A stretch of DNA of 64,000 nucleotides, from assembly GCF_008933115.1 (NCBI RefSeq), contig NZ_WBVO01000005.1:124001-188000 (forward strand). The letters are read 5' to 3'. The first letter of the stretch is position 1; the number at the start of each line of letters is the position of its first letter. This DNA is from Phaeocystidibacter luteus (lineage in GTDB: Bacteria; Bacteroidota; Bacteroidia; Flavobacteriales; Schleiferiaceae). The notes below the pieces were generated by a model. The model was not told the DNA's origin. It saw only the letters and a list, made by a program, of their open reading frames with translations, and ran no database searches. Below are positions 51,052 through 59,930 of the stretch, piece by piece. The translations under genes were made by a program, and so were the position numbers.

Positions 51052-51555
51052 TCACCCCCTCAACCTCTCCTTCCCATACTTCACTTCTCCATAGTTAGAG
51101 AGTATAGCTACGGCCTTGTCTAGCTTTTCTTCCAATGCAATGTGCTTTCGACGAATGTCTCGATATTTGAAGAAGGAGAGTGTTTGTGTGCCCGTTGAAA
51201 TACCGCCGAAGATGAAGTAAACTCGCTTTCCAGAAGCCAATTCAAATTTGTCCATTATAGCCTCGCCGTAAAAGATGATAGCCAATAATAGGCCCACAAT
51301 TACTGCTACGTTGCCCACATTCAACGCGAAATAATATTTCCTCTGCGAGTGCGCCCTACGTTCCTCCCTCACCAACTTCTTCATCTTTAGGTGGATGTCA
51401 TCCTTCTCAAAGAAGTTACACTCCCCCTTTACCCGGCCACTTGGAAGGATTTTGCAATAAGCACCTCTGCCCGTTTCAAAGCGCTGATGCGCACAGTATT
51501 CACAGTGGTAAATGTCTTGTGTGTTGACCTGTGGGATGTCCAGAATACGATTCAT
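51052..51555 (-). CDS. Small two-helix membrane protein with zinc-finger-like N-terminus, unknown function
   Basis: A 167-residue protein. The N-terminal 45 residues hold four Cys (CEYCAH, AYCKI, GECNFF), a possible metal site. Two hydrophobic helices follow (VGNVAVIVGLLLAIIFYGE and VYFIFGGISTGTQTLSFF), then a charged tail. No family recognised. The ATG at 51555 is preferred over 51582 because the longer frame would start inside a transcription terminator. Confidence 0.55.
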   Translation of the reverse strand: MNRILDIPQVNTQDIYHCEYCAHQRFETGRGAYCKILPSGRVKGECNFFEKDDIHLKMKKLVREERRAHSQRKYYFALNVGNVAVIVGLLLAIIFYGEAIMDKFELASGKRVYFIFGGISTGTQTLSFFKYRDIRRKHIALEEKLDKAVAILSNYGEVKYGKERLRG

Positions 51556-51561
51556 GAGAGC

Positions 51562-51599
51562 AAAAAAAACCGGGCTAAACACTGTCGTCTAGCCCGGTT
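51562..51599 (-). terminator. Strong rho-independent terminator
   Basis: AACCGGGCTA (51568-51577) pairs exactly with TAGCCCGGTT (51590-51599). On the minus strand it runs into TTTTTTTT at 51562-51569. It ends transcription of the lipoprotein gene at 51621-52307. Confidence 0.9.
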
Positions 51600-51620
51600 A
51601 AAATAAGATTTATTCGATAC

Positions 51621-52307
51621 CTAGTCTTCCAATTTTACCTTGAAAGCGGTTTCCATTTCCATATCGGCAGAGTTAAACGGACGATAGCGCAACACCACAC
51701 CTTTTCTATTGCTGCTCATCAACACATCTTCATTATTCAACTCGTCTACCTTGCCATTGAATTTCACTTCCGTGATGAAAGCCATATCCTGGAACATCAT
51801 CATCATCATTTGCATGCTTGAATCAGCATCCTCACCCATAGCCTCAGCCATTTTCGCCTGTAAGTCGCTATAGCCGTTGAATGCAAACTCTCTTCGAGAC
51901 TTTCGCACAAACAAGTCAGGCATACCGTCGTAAAGTGTATCCTCAATCATCAGGTTCGCCCCAGCGTTGAGCGCTTCCATATCTTCAAAGTCGAATGCAA
52001 CATGTAATTCTGTTCCATCTTCACTTTCATAGGAACGAACGTTGTCCAAGCCATCAATAGCCATCAATTCGTCCAACTTCGCTGTAAATGGCACTCCTTC
52101 TGCGGTGTCCAACATAGCCTTCATGCTGAACTTCTCTCCTTCAGCTTCCGCTTTAGCCGCAAGCATAGCACCCATTTCTCCAAAACTGAAAGAGAAGTCA
52201 TAACTCCCACTTCCATTCGAATTCATGTTTACCGTTTGCTTTATCTCAAAACAACCCGTTAAAGCCACGGCTAAAACGGCAATCGACATTAACTTAAATA
52301 CTCTCAT
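51621..52307 (-). CDS. Lipoprotein of unknown function
   Basis: A 228-residue lipoprotein (MRVFKLMSIAVLAVALTGCFE, lipobox L-T-G-C). The mature start EIKQTVNMNSNGSGSYDFSF is typical of Bacteroidota lipoproteins of the general LppM-like/beta-rich kind; the middle is rich in Met (QMMMMMFQ) and Glu/Asp. No enzyme motif is seen. TAAATTTG lies 7 bases upstream of the start and a strong terminator follows the stop. Confidence 0.65.
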   Translation of the reverse strand: MRVFKLMSIAVLAVALTGCFEIKQTVNMNSNGSGSYDFSFSFGEMGAMLAAKAEAEGEKFSMKAMLDTAEGVPFTAKLDELMAIDGLDNVRSYESEDGTELHVAFDFEDMEALNAGANLMIEDTLYDGMPDLFVRKSRREFAFNGYSDLQAKMAEAMGEDADSSMQMMMMMFQDMAFITEVKFNGKVDELNNEDVLMSSNRKGVVLRYRPFNSADMEMETAFKVKLED

Positions 52308-52314
52308 TTTAGGT

Positions 52315-52322
52315 CAAATTTA
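52315..52322 (-). promoter_or_regulatory. -7 promoter element (TAAATTTG) for the lipoprotein gene
   Basis: TAAATTTG on the minus strand, 7 bases before the ATG at 52307, again predicting an almost leaderless message. Confidence 0.5.
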
Positions 52323-52331
52323 GTTTGATAT

Positions 52332-52757
52332 CTAAGGAAGCTTCGTTCCTCGTGCTCCCCACCAAGGGTGAATTTCTGCTACTAATCTACCAGCCTTAAT
52401 CGCTGGATCTTCACTTACCAATTCTTCAACTTCTTCCACCGTAGGAACGTTGAAAATCAGGATTCCACGCCATTCAGAGTCGTCGCCAAACGGACCTGCA
52501 ATCGCGAGCTTTCCACTTTCCGCAAGCTTGTTCAAGTGCGCCATATGGCCTGCCTGGATTTCCTGCAATTGCTCTGCGGTAAAATCATCTTTGTTCGGTC
52601 CAGCTTTCAACATCACAAATACATACTGACGCATGTGAAAGGTGGTGTCGCCTTCCTGATAGGAAAAGCTCTGGAACCCATCTTCATCTACCTCCGCCTG
52701 ACCATAGCCCACGGCCGAAACTGAGATGAATGCAAGTATGGCAAGTAGCTTTTTCAT
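52332..52757 (-). CDS. Exported YCII-related domain protein
   Basis: A 141-residue protein with a signal peptide (MKKLLAILAFISVSAVGYGQ) followed by a YCII-type alpha/beta domain: FVMLKAGPNKDDFTAEQLQEI, then HMAHLNKLAESGKLAIAGPFG and the end VEELVSEDPAIKAGRLVAEI. YCII proteins are usually cytosolic, so export is notable. The family's exact activity is not known. Its ATG overlaps the stop of the prolyl oligopeptidase by one base, so the two are translationally coupled. Confidence 0.8.
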   Translation of the reverse strand: MKKLLAILAFISVSAVGYGQAEVDEDGFQSFSYQEGDTTFHMRQYVFVMLKAGPNKDDFTAEQLQEIQAGHMAHLNKLAESGKLAIAGPFGDDSEWRGILIFNVPTVEEVEELVSEDPAIKAGRLVAEIHPWWGARGTKLP

Positions 52758-54874
52758 TATTGATCTAGACTTGTGATTCCCATATTCCAGAATGCAAAGG
52801 CCCAAACATCCGCCTGCTCCTGAATGATCATGCTGGTTGGTTTTCCTGCACCGTGACCCGCATTCACGCTAATGCGAATCAACGTTGGATTTTCACATTG
52901 CTGCATTTCCTGAAGCCTTGCTGCAAACTTGAAGGAGTGTGCCGGAACAACGCGATCGTCATGATCTCCCGTAGTTACCATTGTGGCCGGATAACACGCC
53001 TTGTCAATATTGTGATACGGCGAATAGCCGAGCAAATACTTGAACATTTCTTCGCTATCCTCTGATGTTCCGTAGTCGTACGCCCAACCTGCACCTGCGG
53101 TGAAGGTGTGGTAACGAAGCATGTCTAGAACACCAACGGCTGGAAGTGCAACCTGGCACAGGTCTGGACGTTGCGTCATGACCGCACCAACAAGTAGTCC
53201 ACCATTTGATCCGCCACGTATGGCGAGTTTCTCTTTAGAAGTATAACCCTCTGCCATGAGGAATTCAGCCGCAGCGATGAAGTCGTCGAACACGTTCTGC
53301 TTTTGCATTTGCGTCCCAGCCGTGTGCCATTCTTCGCCATATTCACCCCCACCTCGAAGGTTTGCCACAGCCCAAATTCCACCGTTCTCAAGCCATGGAA
53401 TTCTTGCCGTGCTAAAGCTTGGAGTAAGACTAATGTTGAAGCCTCCGTAGCCATAAAGCATCGTTGGATTCGACCCGTCCATTTTCAAACCTTTCTTGTA
53501 GGTGATGATCATCGGCACTCGCGTTCCATCTTTAGATTGATAGAACACCTGCTCCGAAGTGTATTCGTCCGGATTGAAGGCTACCGCACTACGCTTGTAA
53601 AGCTCGCTTTCACCTGTTTCAATATCGTATTTGAATGTTGTACTTGGGTTGATGTAGTTTGAGAACGAATAGTAGAGGTGATCGGCATCCCACTTAGCTC
53701 CAAAGCCTCCGGCATCGCCAGGTCCAGGGAGTTCGATGGTGCGAATAGATTCTCCGTTCAACGTAAACTGCTCCACGTGCGAGAGGGCATCCTTCAAATA
53801 GTTTCCAAAGATGTATCCACCACCGGTTGAGTAAGATCCTACTTCTTCTCTCTCCGGAATAACGTCTACCCAATTCTCAGGAGAAGGGTCGTCCATACTC
53901 ACACTTACCAACCTGCGGTTCGGAGCATCGCGGTTTGTGGAGATATAAAGTGTTCCGTTGTGCACGTGAACAAGATCTTGCTCAAACTTTAGGTCATCCG
54001 TTACCTGAACGATGTCAGCCTCAGGGTTGGTGAGGTCGAGAAGGAAGAGGTTGTTGCCGCTTGTTGACTTCGCTGCCGAAATCGCAAGAACCGTTTGGTC
54101 TTCACTCACACCGCCACCGATATAACGGTAGCCAGCTTCTTCACCACCAAAGATGAGCTCATCCTCTTCTTGAGGGGTCCCCAACTTGTGGAAGAAAAGT
54201 TTGTGGTATTGTGTCATCCCCGATAAGGCACTTCCTTCTTCAGGCTTGTCGTAGCTGCTGTAGTAGAACCCTTCCGTTCCTCTCCAAGAAAGACCACTGA
54301 ACTTCACATCCATCAAGGTGTCTTCCAATTGTCGACCTGTTTCCGCTTCGAGGATGATAACCTTTCTCCAGTCGGAACCCGCTTCTGAAATCTGGTAAGC
54401 CACCAGGCTCCCGTCTTTTGTGAAGCTCATTCCTGCCAAGGAAGTGGTACCGTCTTCGCTAAAGCTGTTTGGATCGAGGAAAACCTCTGTCGGACCGTCT
54501 TCACCTTTCTTTCTGTACAAAACAGAATGATTTTGAAGCCCGTCGTTTTTATACCAATAGATGTACTCTCCGCGCTCGAAGGGGGCAGAGAATTTTTCAT
54601 AGTTCCAAAGTTCGGTAATGCGATCTACCAAGGCTTGGCGGTAGGGAATAGAATCGAGGAATGCGAAGCTGACTTCATTTTGGCGGGCCACCCAATCGGC
54701 GGTTTCCTCGCTCATATCGTCTTCCAACCAGCGGTATGGATCTTCTACTTGTGTTCCAAAGTATTCATCGACCACGTCGCCTTTTCGCGTATCTGGGTAC
54801 ATGGAATTCTTTTCGTTTTGAGTGCAAGCCACAACGGCTAATGCAGAAATAGGGATAAGGAATTTGCCTTTCAT
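52757..54874 (-). CDS. Prolyl oligopeptidase family lipoprotein (S9A serine peptidase)
   Basis: A 705-residue peptidase that cleaves peptides after proline. The signal MKGKFLIPISALAVVACTQ has a lipobox-like V-V-A-C, so it should be anchored in the cell envelope. The N-terminal beta-propeller spans about 60-410 (starting DPYRWLEDDMSEET), and the C-terminal alpha/beta hydrolase carries the nucleophile in RGGSNGGLLVGAV (Ser near 552), Asp in GDHDDRVVP and His in NAGHGAGKP (near 680). Complete. TATATTTG lies 34 bases upstream. It is followed by the exported YCII gene with a one-base overlap. Confidence 0.93.
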   Translation of the reverse strand: MKGKFLIPISALAVVACTQNEKNSMYPDTRKGDVVDEYFGTQVEDPYRWLEDDMSEETADWVARQNEVSFAFLDSIPYRQALVDRITELWNYEKFSAPFERGEYIYWYKNDGLQNHSVLYRKKGEDGPTEVFLDPNSFSEDGTTSLAGMSFTKDGSLVAYQISEAGSDWRKVIILEAETGRQLEDTLMDVKFSGLSWRGTEGFYYSSYDKPEEGSALSGMTQYHKLFFHKLGTPQEEDELIFGGEEAGYRYIGGGVSEDQTVLAISAAKSTSGNNLFLLDLTNPEADIVQVTDDLKFEQDLVHVHNGTLYISTNRDAPNRRLVSVSMDDPSPENWVDVIPEREEVGSYSTGGGYIFGNYLKDALSHVEQFTLNGESIRTIELPGPGDAGGFGAKWDADHLYYSFSNYINPSTTFKYDIETGESELYKRSAVAFNPDEYTSEQVFYQSKDGTRVPMIITYKKGLKMDGSNPTMLYGYGGFNISLTPSFSTARIPWLENGGIWAVANLRGGGEYGEEWHTAGTQMQKQNVFDDFIAAAEFLMAEGYTSKEKLAIRGGSNGGLLVGAVMTQRPDLCQVALPAVGVLDMLRYHTFTAGAGWAYDYGTSEDSEEMFKYLLGYSPYHNIDKACYPATMVTTGDHDDRVVPAHSFKFAARLQEMQQCENPTLIRISVNAGHGAGKPTSMIIQEQADVWAFAFWNMGITSLDQ

Positions 54875-54907
54875 CGGAATTGAGATGTTAGGTTCAAGTG
54901 CAGAACC

Positions 54908-54915
54908 CAAATATA
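54908..54915 (-). promoter_or_regulatory. -7 promoter element (TATATTTG) for the prolyl oligopeptidase gene
   Basis: TATATTTG on the minus strand, 33 bases upstream of the start at 54874; a more ordinary leader length than at most other sites here. Confidence 0.5.
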
Positions 54916-54952
54916 AGGTTCAGAGTTGAGGATGTAGAGAAAATAAAACGAG

Positions 54953-56476
54953 TTACAGCAGGCGCAAGCGGAACGACTGTACATGTCCGGCTTTTTCAAG
55001 CTGCAAAATGTAGATGCCCGGCTGAATTGATCTAAGGTCATATCGACCTTCACGGTTGCTATTGGTTGCTAACAGCTTCCTTCCGTCTAAGCTCAACAAC
55101 GACACACTGTAATTGTCGAGTGAACTACTCGTAATCTGAACAATACCATTTGAAGGATTTGGAAATACCGATACACTCTCGTCACTCCACTCCTGGCGTC
55201 CAATTTTGCAATCGTAAACATTCAAGATATGTACGGACGTATCGCCACACCCATGCGTTCCAGGAGCGATGTACTGCAGCTTGATGATATCTCCGGCATT
55301 CAACATGCGAAGGTGTATATCTGTAGCAGTGTCATTCGTGGCTAAGTTCATCCAGTATCCAGTTTGACTAACCTGAGAGCCGGCTAACAAAGACTGAAGC
55401 GACAACGTTGAGTCTTGAATGCAAATTGAATCACGCGAATCAGCTCCAGCAATTCCTGGAGTTCCTACAGTGACATGGGCGCTACGCGGAACACCAACGC
55501 AAAGCACTTGCACCGACATGTCAAACAGGTAGTAATATCTGTTAGGGTGACCATTATTCGTGCTGTCAATCCGCATCAAACCAGGTAAAACATAAGGATA
55601 GTCTTGTTGCGATGAGCTTCTGAAAAGCCGCCCTCCACCAGGTTTTATATCCAATCCGATAAAGTAATCTCCAGGTCCAAGAGGTAAGTTTAAACCAAAT
55701 CGTTGTGTGCCGGGGTTGTCAAAATGGAGCTCCTCTGTTTGCGCGATGATTCTTGTTCGTTGTGAGTTCCATATTTGAACGGTGAAGCTTGTAGCCCCAT
55801 CGGCCATGAGCGTTGCGCTGTCAATAATCAAGGTGTCCATCACCTGAATCATCTGACCACTTGAGAAATTAGCAAAGTGCCCAGTTTGAGTAGCTAAGCT
55901 TGGTCCAACGCTCTGAGAACCTCCGTTTTCGATGCTCGGCATCATCCAATATGTCCGGTCGTAGTGCAAAGTGTCGGTCTCATATGAACTCCCATACCAA
56001 ATTGGATCGCCTGCATACCACCAAACGCACGTTTTATTCTGCGGCGCTTGTAGCAAAGCCTTTCCTGAGCCACAAATGATTTCACTTGTGTGGGTGACGT
56101 TGGAAACCTGAGGGCACGCCGGCAGTGCTTTCAAACTTATTGGTCCAACCCAAGCGCTCCCAGCCGATCCGCATTGAGATTGCACGTAAGCCTCCATCGG
56201 GCCAACGCTAGGATCTAGATTGAGAATCGCCCAGTCATCCGAAGTAGTAAGTTGATAGGGCATGGCCGTTGCCGGAGAACCAACCGGACCCCAAGCGACG
56301 GTCCATGAAGTGGCCTGACCAAGTTCATCCCACACCAACCCAGCTTGATTCACCATACAGCTCACCTGCTCAAAATTGGCCGGCGAAATGCACGCATTGC
56401 TCTGTCCCATTACGAAGCCGGGTAGAGTAAAAATCAATGCGCAAAGCAGTTTGGTTAGTCGCTGCGTTGCGAACAT
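54953..56476 (-). CDS. Secreted protein with type IX secretion sorting domain
   Basis: A 507-residue protein with a signal peptide (MFATQRLTKLLCALIFTLPGFVMGQ). The N-terminal region has a fibronectin-like segment (VSCMVNQAGLVWDELGQATS, then WTVAWGPVG). The centre is Ser/Thr-rich beta structure with several Cys, and the C-terminal about 75 residues form a T9SS type A sorting domain (VSVFPNPSNGIVQITSS, LLSLDGRKLL, DLRSIQPGIYILQLEKAG). It should be exported through the outer membrane and attached to or shed from the cell surface. No enzymatic domain is seen; an adhesive role is only a guess. Confidence 0.85.
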   Translation of the reverse strand: MFATQRLTKLLCALIFTLPGFVMGQSNACISPANFEQVSCMVNQAGLVWDELGQATSWTVAWGPVGSPATAMPYQLTTSDDWAILNLDPSVGPMEAYVQSQCGSAGSAWVGPISLKALPACPQVSNVTHTSEIICGSGKALLQAPQNKTCVWWYAGDPIWYGSSYETDTLHYDRTYWMMPSIENGGSQSVGPSLATQTGHFANFSSGQMIQVMDTLIIDSATLMADGATSFTVQIWNSQRTRIIAQTEELHFDNPGTQRFGLNLPLGPGDYFIGLDIKPGGGRLFRSSSQQDYPYVLPGLMRIDSTNNGHPNRYYYLFDMSVQVLCVGVPRSAHVTVGTPGIAGADSRDSICIQDSTLSLQSLLAGSQVSQTGYWMNLATNDTATDIHLRMLNAGDIIKLQYIAPGTHGCGDTSVHILNVYDCKIGRQEWSDESVSVFPNPSNGIVQITSSSLDNYSVSLLSLDGRKLLATNSNREGRYDLRSIQPGIYILQLEKAGHVQSFRLRLL

Positions 56477-56570
56477 GAGGGGATGAATTGTTAGTTGTTC
56501 ATCCCGAAAATAAGAAATCTAGATTACCTGTACAGGTTGTTGAGAAAGTAAAGTGGTGAAATTGACCATT

Positions 56571-57158
56571 TTACTTCTTTCGAGGCATATAAGAAGTAGG
56601 GTGTTTTGGACGATCAGCCTCTACTTCGCGAAGGGGCTCCACTGCCTCCAAATGCTCGTGAAGTTCGCCCGGAAGTTGTTGATAGAGCTTCGTTCCTTCC
56701 GTTTTCCAATCAATCATTTCGTCGCTTACCTCTTTCACAATTTTTACTGGATTGCCCACGGCAACACTGCGACGAGGAATTCTCGTTTTCTGTGGGACAA
56801 AACACAAGGCCCCTATGATGCACTCGTCTTCGATGACCACTTCGTCCATCAAAACAGCATTCATTCCAACGAGGCAGTTCTTGCCAACTTCAGCCCCATG
56901 CACAATTGCACCGTGACCTATGTGTGCGCCTTCGTGAAGTGTAACCGTCACTCCAGGGAACATGTGCACCGTACAGTTCTCCTGTACATTACAGCCGTCC
57001 TTTATTACAATTCTTCCCCAATCACCACGAAGTACACACCCCGGACCGATGTAGACATCTTTACCGATAATCACATCGCCTGTAACATTGGCCTGTGGGT
57101 GAACAAACGCCGATTCATGTACTACGGGAGTGAATTCTTTGAAGCGGTAAATGGCCAT
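56571..57158 (-). CDS. paaY: PaaY-type hexapeptide-repeat thioesterase/carbonic-anhydrase-like protein
   Basis: A 195-residue left-handed beta-helix protein of the PaaY/gamma-carbonic-anhydrase family. Hexapeptide repeats run from VTGDVIIGKDVYIGPGCVLR through VQENCTVHMFPG, HEGAHIGHGAIVHGAEVG and VEDECIIGALCFV-like turns (here IEDECIIG), with the His metal ligands in CTVHMF and IGHGAIVHG. In the phenylacetate pathway PaaY hydrolyses dead-end CoA thioesters. It is the last gene of the leftward paa operon, starting directly after the OmdA-like gene. Confidence 0.9.
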   Translation of the reverse strand: MAIYRFKEFTPVVHESAFVHPQANVTGDVIIGKDVYIGPGCVLRGDWGRIVIKDGCNVQENCTVHMFPGVTVTLHEGAHIGHGAIVHGAEVGKNCLVGMNAVLMDEVVIEDECIIGALCFVPQKTRIPRRSVAVGNPVKIVKEVSDEMIDWKTEGTKLYQQLPGELHEHLEAVEPLREVEADRPKHPTSYMPRKK

Positions 57159-57758
57159 CTACTTTCGGTATTTGTGATTGAGGTCAAGGTTTGCTTCTAG
57201 AAGCTCCATAACCTTAGCGACTCTGCGAACCTTGGTTTCTTCCTTCGCAGCAGAGTCTATGTGCTGAATGAACTCATTTCTTTTGCCGAATGACATCGCT
57301 TCGAAGTTTTCTTTTGCTCTCGGACTGTTAGACAACGCATTGGCAAATACCTCCGGAATTGCATCTTGCTTTGTCTGTTTTTTAGGCTTGGTTTTCTTTC
57401 CTGCAAGACTGTTTTCAATAGCCTCTTCGATGTACGCCTTGATGAGGTCTCGGTCTAACTCATCACCTTCAACAAATCGCCACTGACGCAGCGCGTCGGT
57501 GCTTTCATTTGCGGACATCAAAACCTGGCTTGGGTCTTTTAAGAATACACCTTGATAGAACCAAAGCGCCACATGGTTTTTGAATGCAGCAATAGACGCC
57601 ACATTACCGTTGTTCATGTACGTTGGAGCACCCCATTTCACTCCTTCTTCCAAATCACAACTGACGAGAATCGAGCGGAGCTCTTTCAAGGTCGAACCTT
57701 TCCATCCGTCGCCCTTTTTCTCAATGTATGCGGTCACTTTTTCTTCTGCCGAAGCCAT
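57159..57758 (-). CDS. YdeI/OmdA-like protein (DUF1801 + bacteriocin-protection family)
   Basis: A 199-residue cytosolic protein. The N-terminal 100 residues are DUF1801-like (WKGSTLKELRSILVSCDLEE, VKWGAPTYMNNGNVASIAAF, HVALWFYQGVF), and after a Lys-rich linker (GKKTKPKKQTK) the C-terminal part is OmdA-like (IPEVFANALSNSPRAKENFE, KRNEFIQHI, TKVRRVAKVMELL). No enzymatic role is known. It sits between paaJ (3 bases upstream) and paaY (directly abutting), so it is transcribed with the phenylacetate genes without an obvious reason. Confidence 0.82.
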   Translation of the reverse strand: MASAEEKVTAYIEKKGDGWKGSTLKELRSILVSCDLEEGVKWGAPTYMNNGNVASIAAFKNHVALWFYQGVFLKDPSQVLMSANESTDALRQWRFVEGDELDRDLIKAYIEEAIENSLAGKKTKPKKQTKQDAIPEVFANALSNSPRAKENFEAMSFGKRNEFIQHIDSAAKEETKVRRVAKVMELLEANLDLNHKYRK

Positions 57759-57761
57759 GGC

Positions 57762-58973
57762 TTACAGTTGAGTGTTCTCTATGATTGTAGCGTACCCTTG
57801 CCCAACACCAATGCACATGGACACTAGGGCATATTTCTTTTTCTTTTGAATGAGTTCAATAGCAGCTGTTTGAAGAATCCGTGAGCCACTCATTCCAAGC
57901 GGATGGCCAATGGCAATCGCGCCTCCATTCGGATTTACGCGAGGATCATCATCCGCAATGCCTAGCTCTCGGGTGCAAGCAAGCACTTGAGCAGCAAAAG
58001 CTTCATTCAGCTCAATGATGTCCATGTCATCTATCGTTAGTCCTGCTTTTTTCAATGCTTTTTGGCTTGCGTACACAGGTCCAATTCCCATAATTCTCGG
58101 CTCAACCCCAGATACGCCACTAGAAACGATGCGTGCCATAGGTGTGAGGTTGTGACTTTTCAACCCATCTGCGCTAGCAATGAGCAAGGCGCCAGCACCA
58201 TCGTTGAGGCCTGAACTGTTACCGGCCGTTACGGTTCCACCTTGGCGAAACGCTGGGCGAAGGCCCGCAAGAACCTCTGTAGTGGTCGTGCTTTTGATAA
58301 ACTCGTCGTCCGTGAATGCAAGCGGATCTCTCTTGCGCTGAGGGATGCTCACAGTTGTAATCTCTTGGGCAAGTCTACCTGAGCGTTGCGCTGCGGCAGC
58401 TTTTTGCTGAGATCGATAAGCGAACAGGTCTTGATCTTCTCTTGAGATGTTGAATTTTTCGGCCAGGTTTTCAGCGGTTTCACCCATTGCTTCCGTGCCG
58501 TACATCTCCTTCATTTTTGGATTGATGAACCTCCACCCAAAGCTTGAGTCATACATCTTGCTATCCGTGCCAAATGCACGAGAAGATTTGCTCATTACGT
58601 ATGGCCCTCTGGTCATGTTTTCAACTCCGCCGCTAATAAATAGGTCGCCGTCGCCATGGGCTACCGCTCGCGAAGCATGAATAGCTGCACTCATTCCCGA
58701 AGCACAAAGACGGTTTACCGTTTCACCCGGAACACTCCATGGCAAATCTGCCAGAAGCAACGCCATACGTGCAACGTTTCTGTTGTCTTCTCCGGCTTGG
58801 TTTGCACAACCGAGAATGACATCATCTATAGCAGCAGGGTCGATATTGGGATTGCGATTGACAAGCTCTTTGATAACAATGGCAGCCAAATCATCTGTGC
58901 GAACAGCGCTTAGGGTGCCACCGAACTTACCAATTGGGGTGCGGATTCCGTCGACTATGAAAGCCTCTTTCAT
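57762..58973 (-). CDS. paaJ: 3-oxoadipyl-CoA/3-oxo-5,6-dehydrosuberyl-CoA thiolase
   Basis: A 403-residue thiolase that performs the two CoA-dependent cleavages of phenylacetate breakdown, giving acetyl-CoA and finally succinyl-CoA. The nucleophile Cys is in [13 protein letters not shown] (near 90), and the second-half catalytic residues are in [17 protein letters not shown] (His near 353) and SMCIGVGQG (Cys near 390). The opening [17 protein letters not shown] is the typical PaaJ/PcaF start. The gene is within the leftward paa operon. A TAACTTTG element 33 bases upstream, inside the end of the kinase gene, could give an internal promoter. Confidence 0.92.
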   Translation of the reverse strand: MKEAFIVDGIRTPIGKFGGTLSAVRTDDLAAIVIKELVNRNPNIDPAAIDDVILGCANQAGEDNRNVARMALLLADLPWSVPGETVNRLCASGMSAAIHASRAVAHGDGDLFISGGVENMTRGPYVMSKSSRAFGTDSKMYDSSFGWRFINPKMKEMYGTEAMGETAENLAEKFNISREDQDLFAYRSQQKAAAAQRSGRLAQEITTVSIPQRKRDPLAFTDDEFIKSTTTTEVLAGLRPAFRQGGTVTAGNSSGLNDGAGALLIASADGLKSHNLTPMARIVSSGVSGVEPRIMGIGPVYASQKALKKAGLTIDDMDIIELNEAFAAQVLACTRELGIADDDPRVNPNGGAIAIGHPLGMSGSRILQTAAIELIQKKKKYALVSMCIGVGQGYATIIENTQL

Positions 58974-58994
58974 GGGGAGTGATCTTTTCTGGGG

Positions 58995-59930
58995 TTAAAC
59001 GCGACCCAAAGTTATGGAGAATTGAGCACCTTTCGTGTCTAGGTTCTTTGCGCTCAATTTTCCACCGCCAATCTCCATGAATTCTTTTGTTAGGAATAGC
59101 CCGACACCCATGCTCTCGGTTGTTTTTGAAAGTGTCTTTGTTTGACTAGCGTCTAGCAACTCGTCCAAGCTTTTCGCGGGTATGCCCGGACCTTCATCAA
59201 TTACATGCAGTTTAAGAGTAGTGGAGTTTACCTCAGAGACAATTCGTACTGGAGCAGATTCCGGCGAGTGCTTCACGGCATTGTTCACCAGGTTGGTAAG
59301 GGCAATTATCACGACGTTCGGATCGGTCTCGAGTACGAGTTCATCGTCCCAGTTTATCTGTAAACCATTGCTTCTATGTATGGCGAATTGATCTCCGTAT
59401 CGTTGAACCTCAGTGCGAATTTCTCCGAGTTTGAATCGTTTGATTTCTAGGGAGGATTCATGCATTCTCAGCTTCACCCAATACGTCAATCGGTCTAAGG
59501 TGTCCTTTGTAAACTGAAGCTGGGGTTCAAGTTGCTCCATAATGGCGAACAACTCTTCCTTGGTCATATCTTCTTTCATCAAATCCATCAAATTGATGAG
59601 CATACCAAGGGGGCTGCGAACATCATGGCTTATGATTCCAAGAAGTTTGGAGCGCATTTCATTTTCCTCTTCGAGGAGGGCCTTGGTCTTTTCAACCCTC
59701 TTCCAAAGCTTGATGATGTAGTGGCTCGTAGGCCACGCCACAACTAGAGGAATTGCAAAGGAAATGACGAAGCCGTACCATCCGGTTGGATAGTCGGAAA
59801 GCATCCAAAAGTAGAAAATGAGATAAATGAGCTCCGAGGCAAGGATACTCACAGCCGTGATTGCGAAAGGGGTGAAATACCACTTTCCGACCGCTGTCAG
59901 CGCTTGGGGTTTGTTAGATTCTCGGGCCAT
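58995..59930 (-). CDS. Sensor histidine kinase inside the paa operon
   Basis: A 311-residue kinase with two N-terminal helices (about 16-40 and 50-70, WYFTPFAITAVSILASELIY and GFVISFAIPLVVAWP) joined by a very short outside loop, so there is almost no extracellular sensor. A coiled coil leads to HisKA with phospho-His in LGIISHDVRSPLG (near 103). The HATPase has N box LTNLVNNAVKHS, G1 DEGPGIP and G2 MGVGLFLTKEF. No receiver domain and no response-regulator gene is adjacent. The 5' end overlaps paaI by 34 bases, a strong sign of co-translation. A role in sensing phenylacetate metabolites is inference from position only. Confidence 0.88.
   Translation of the reverse strand: MARESNKPQALTAVGKWYFTPFAITAVSILASELIYLIFYFWMLSDYPTGWYGFVISFAIPLVVAWPTSHYIIKLWKRVEKTKALLEEENEMRSKLLGIISHDVRSPLGMLINLMDLMKEDMTKEELFAIMEQLEPQLQFTKDTLDRLTYWVKLRMHESSLEIKRFKLGEIRTEVQRYGDQFAIHRSNGLQINWDDELVLETDPNVVIIALTNLVNNAVKHSPESAPVRIVSEVNSTTLKLHVIDEGPGIPAKSLDELLDASQTKTLSKTTESMGVGLFLTKEFMEIGGGKLSAKNLDTKGAQFSITLGRV
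59007..59014 (-). promoter_or_regulatory. Possible internal -7 promoter element (TAACTTTG) before paaJ
   Basis: TAACTTTG on the minus strand 33 bases upstream of the paaJ start, within the 3' end of the kinase gene. A chance match is possible, so confidence is low. Confidence 0.3.

Noticed and set aside
56526-56537. ACCTGTACAGGT palindrome as a regulatory site
   Set aside because: A 12-base palindrome lies between the paaY stop and the T9SS cargo gene start, but a single isolated instance with no second copy or known regulator gives too little support.
56553-57200. Plus-strand frame of 215 codons opposite paaY
   Set aside because: Antisense shadow; the minus strand shows the hexapeptide repeats of PaaY.
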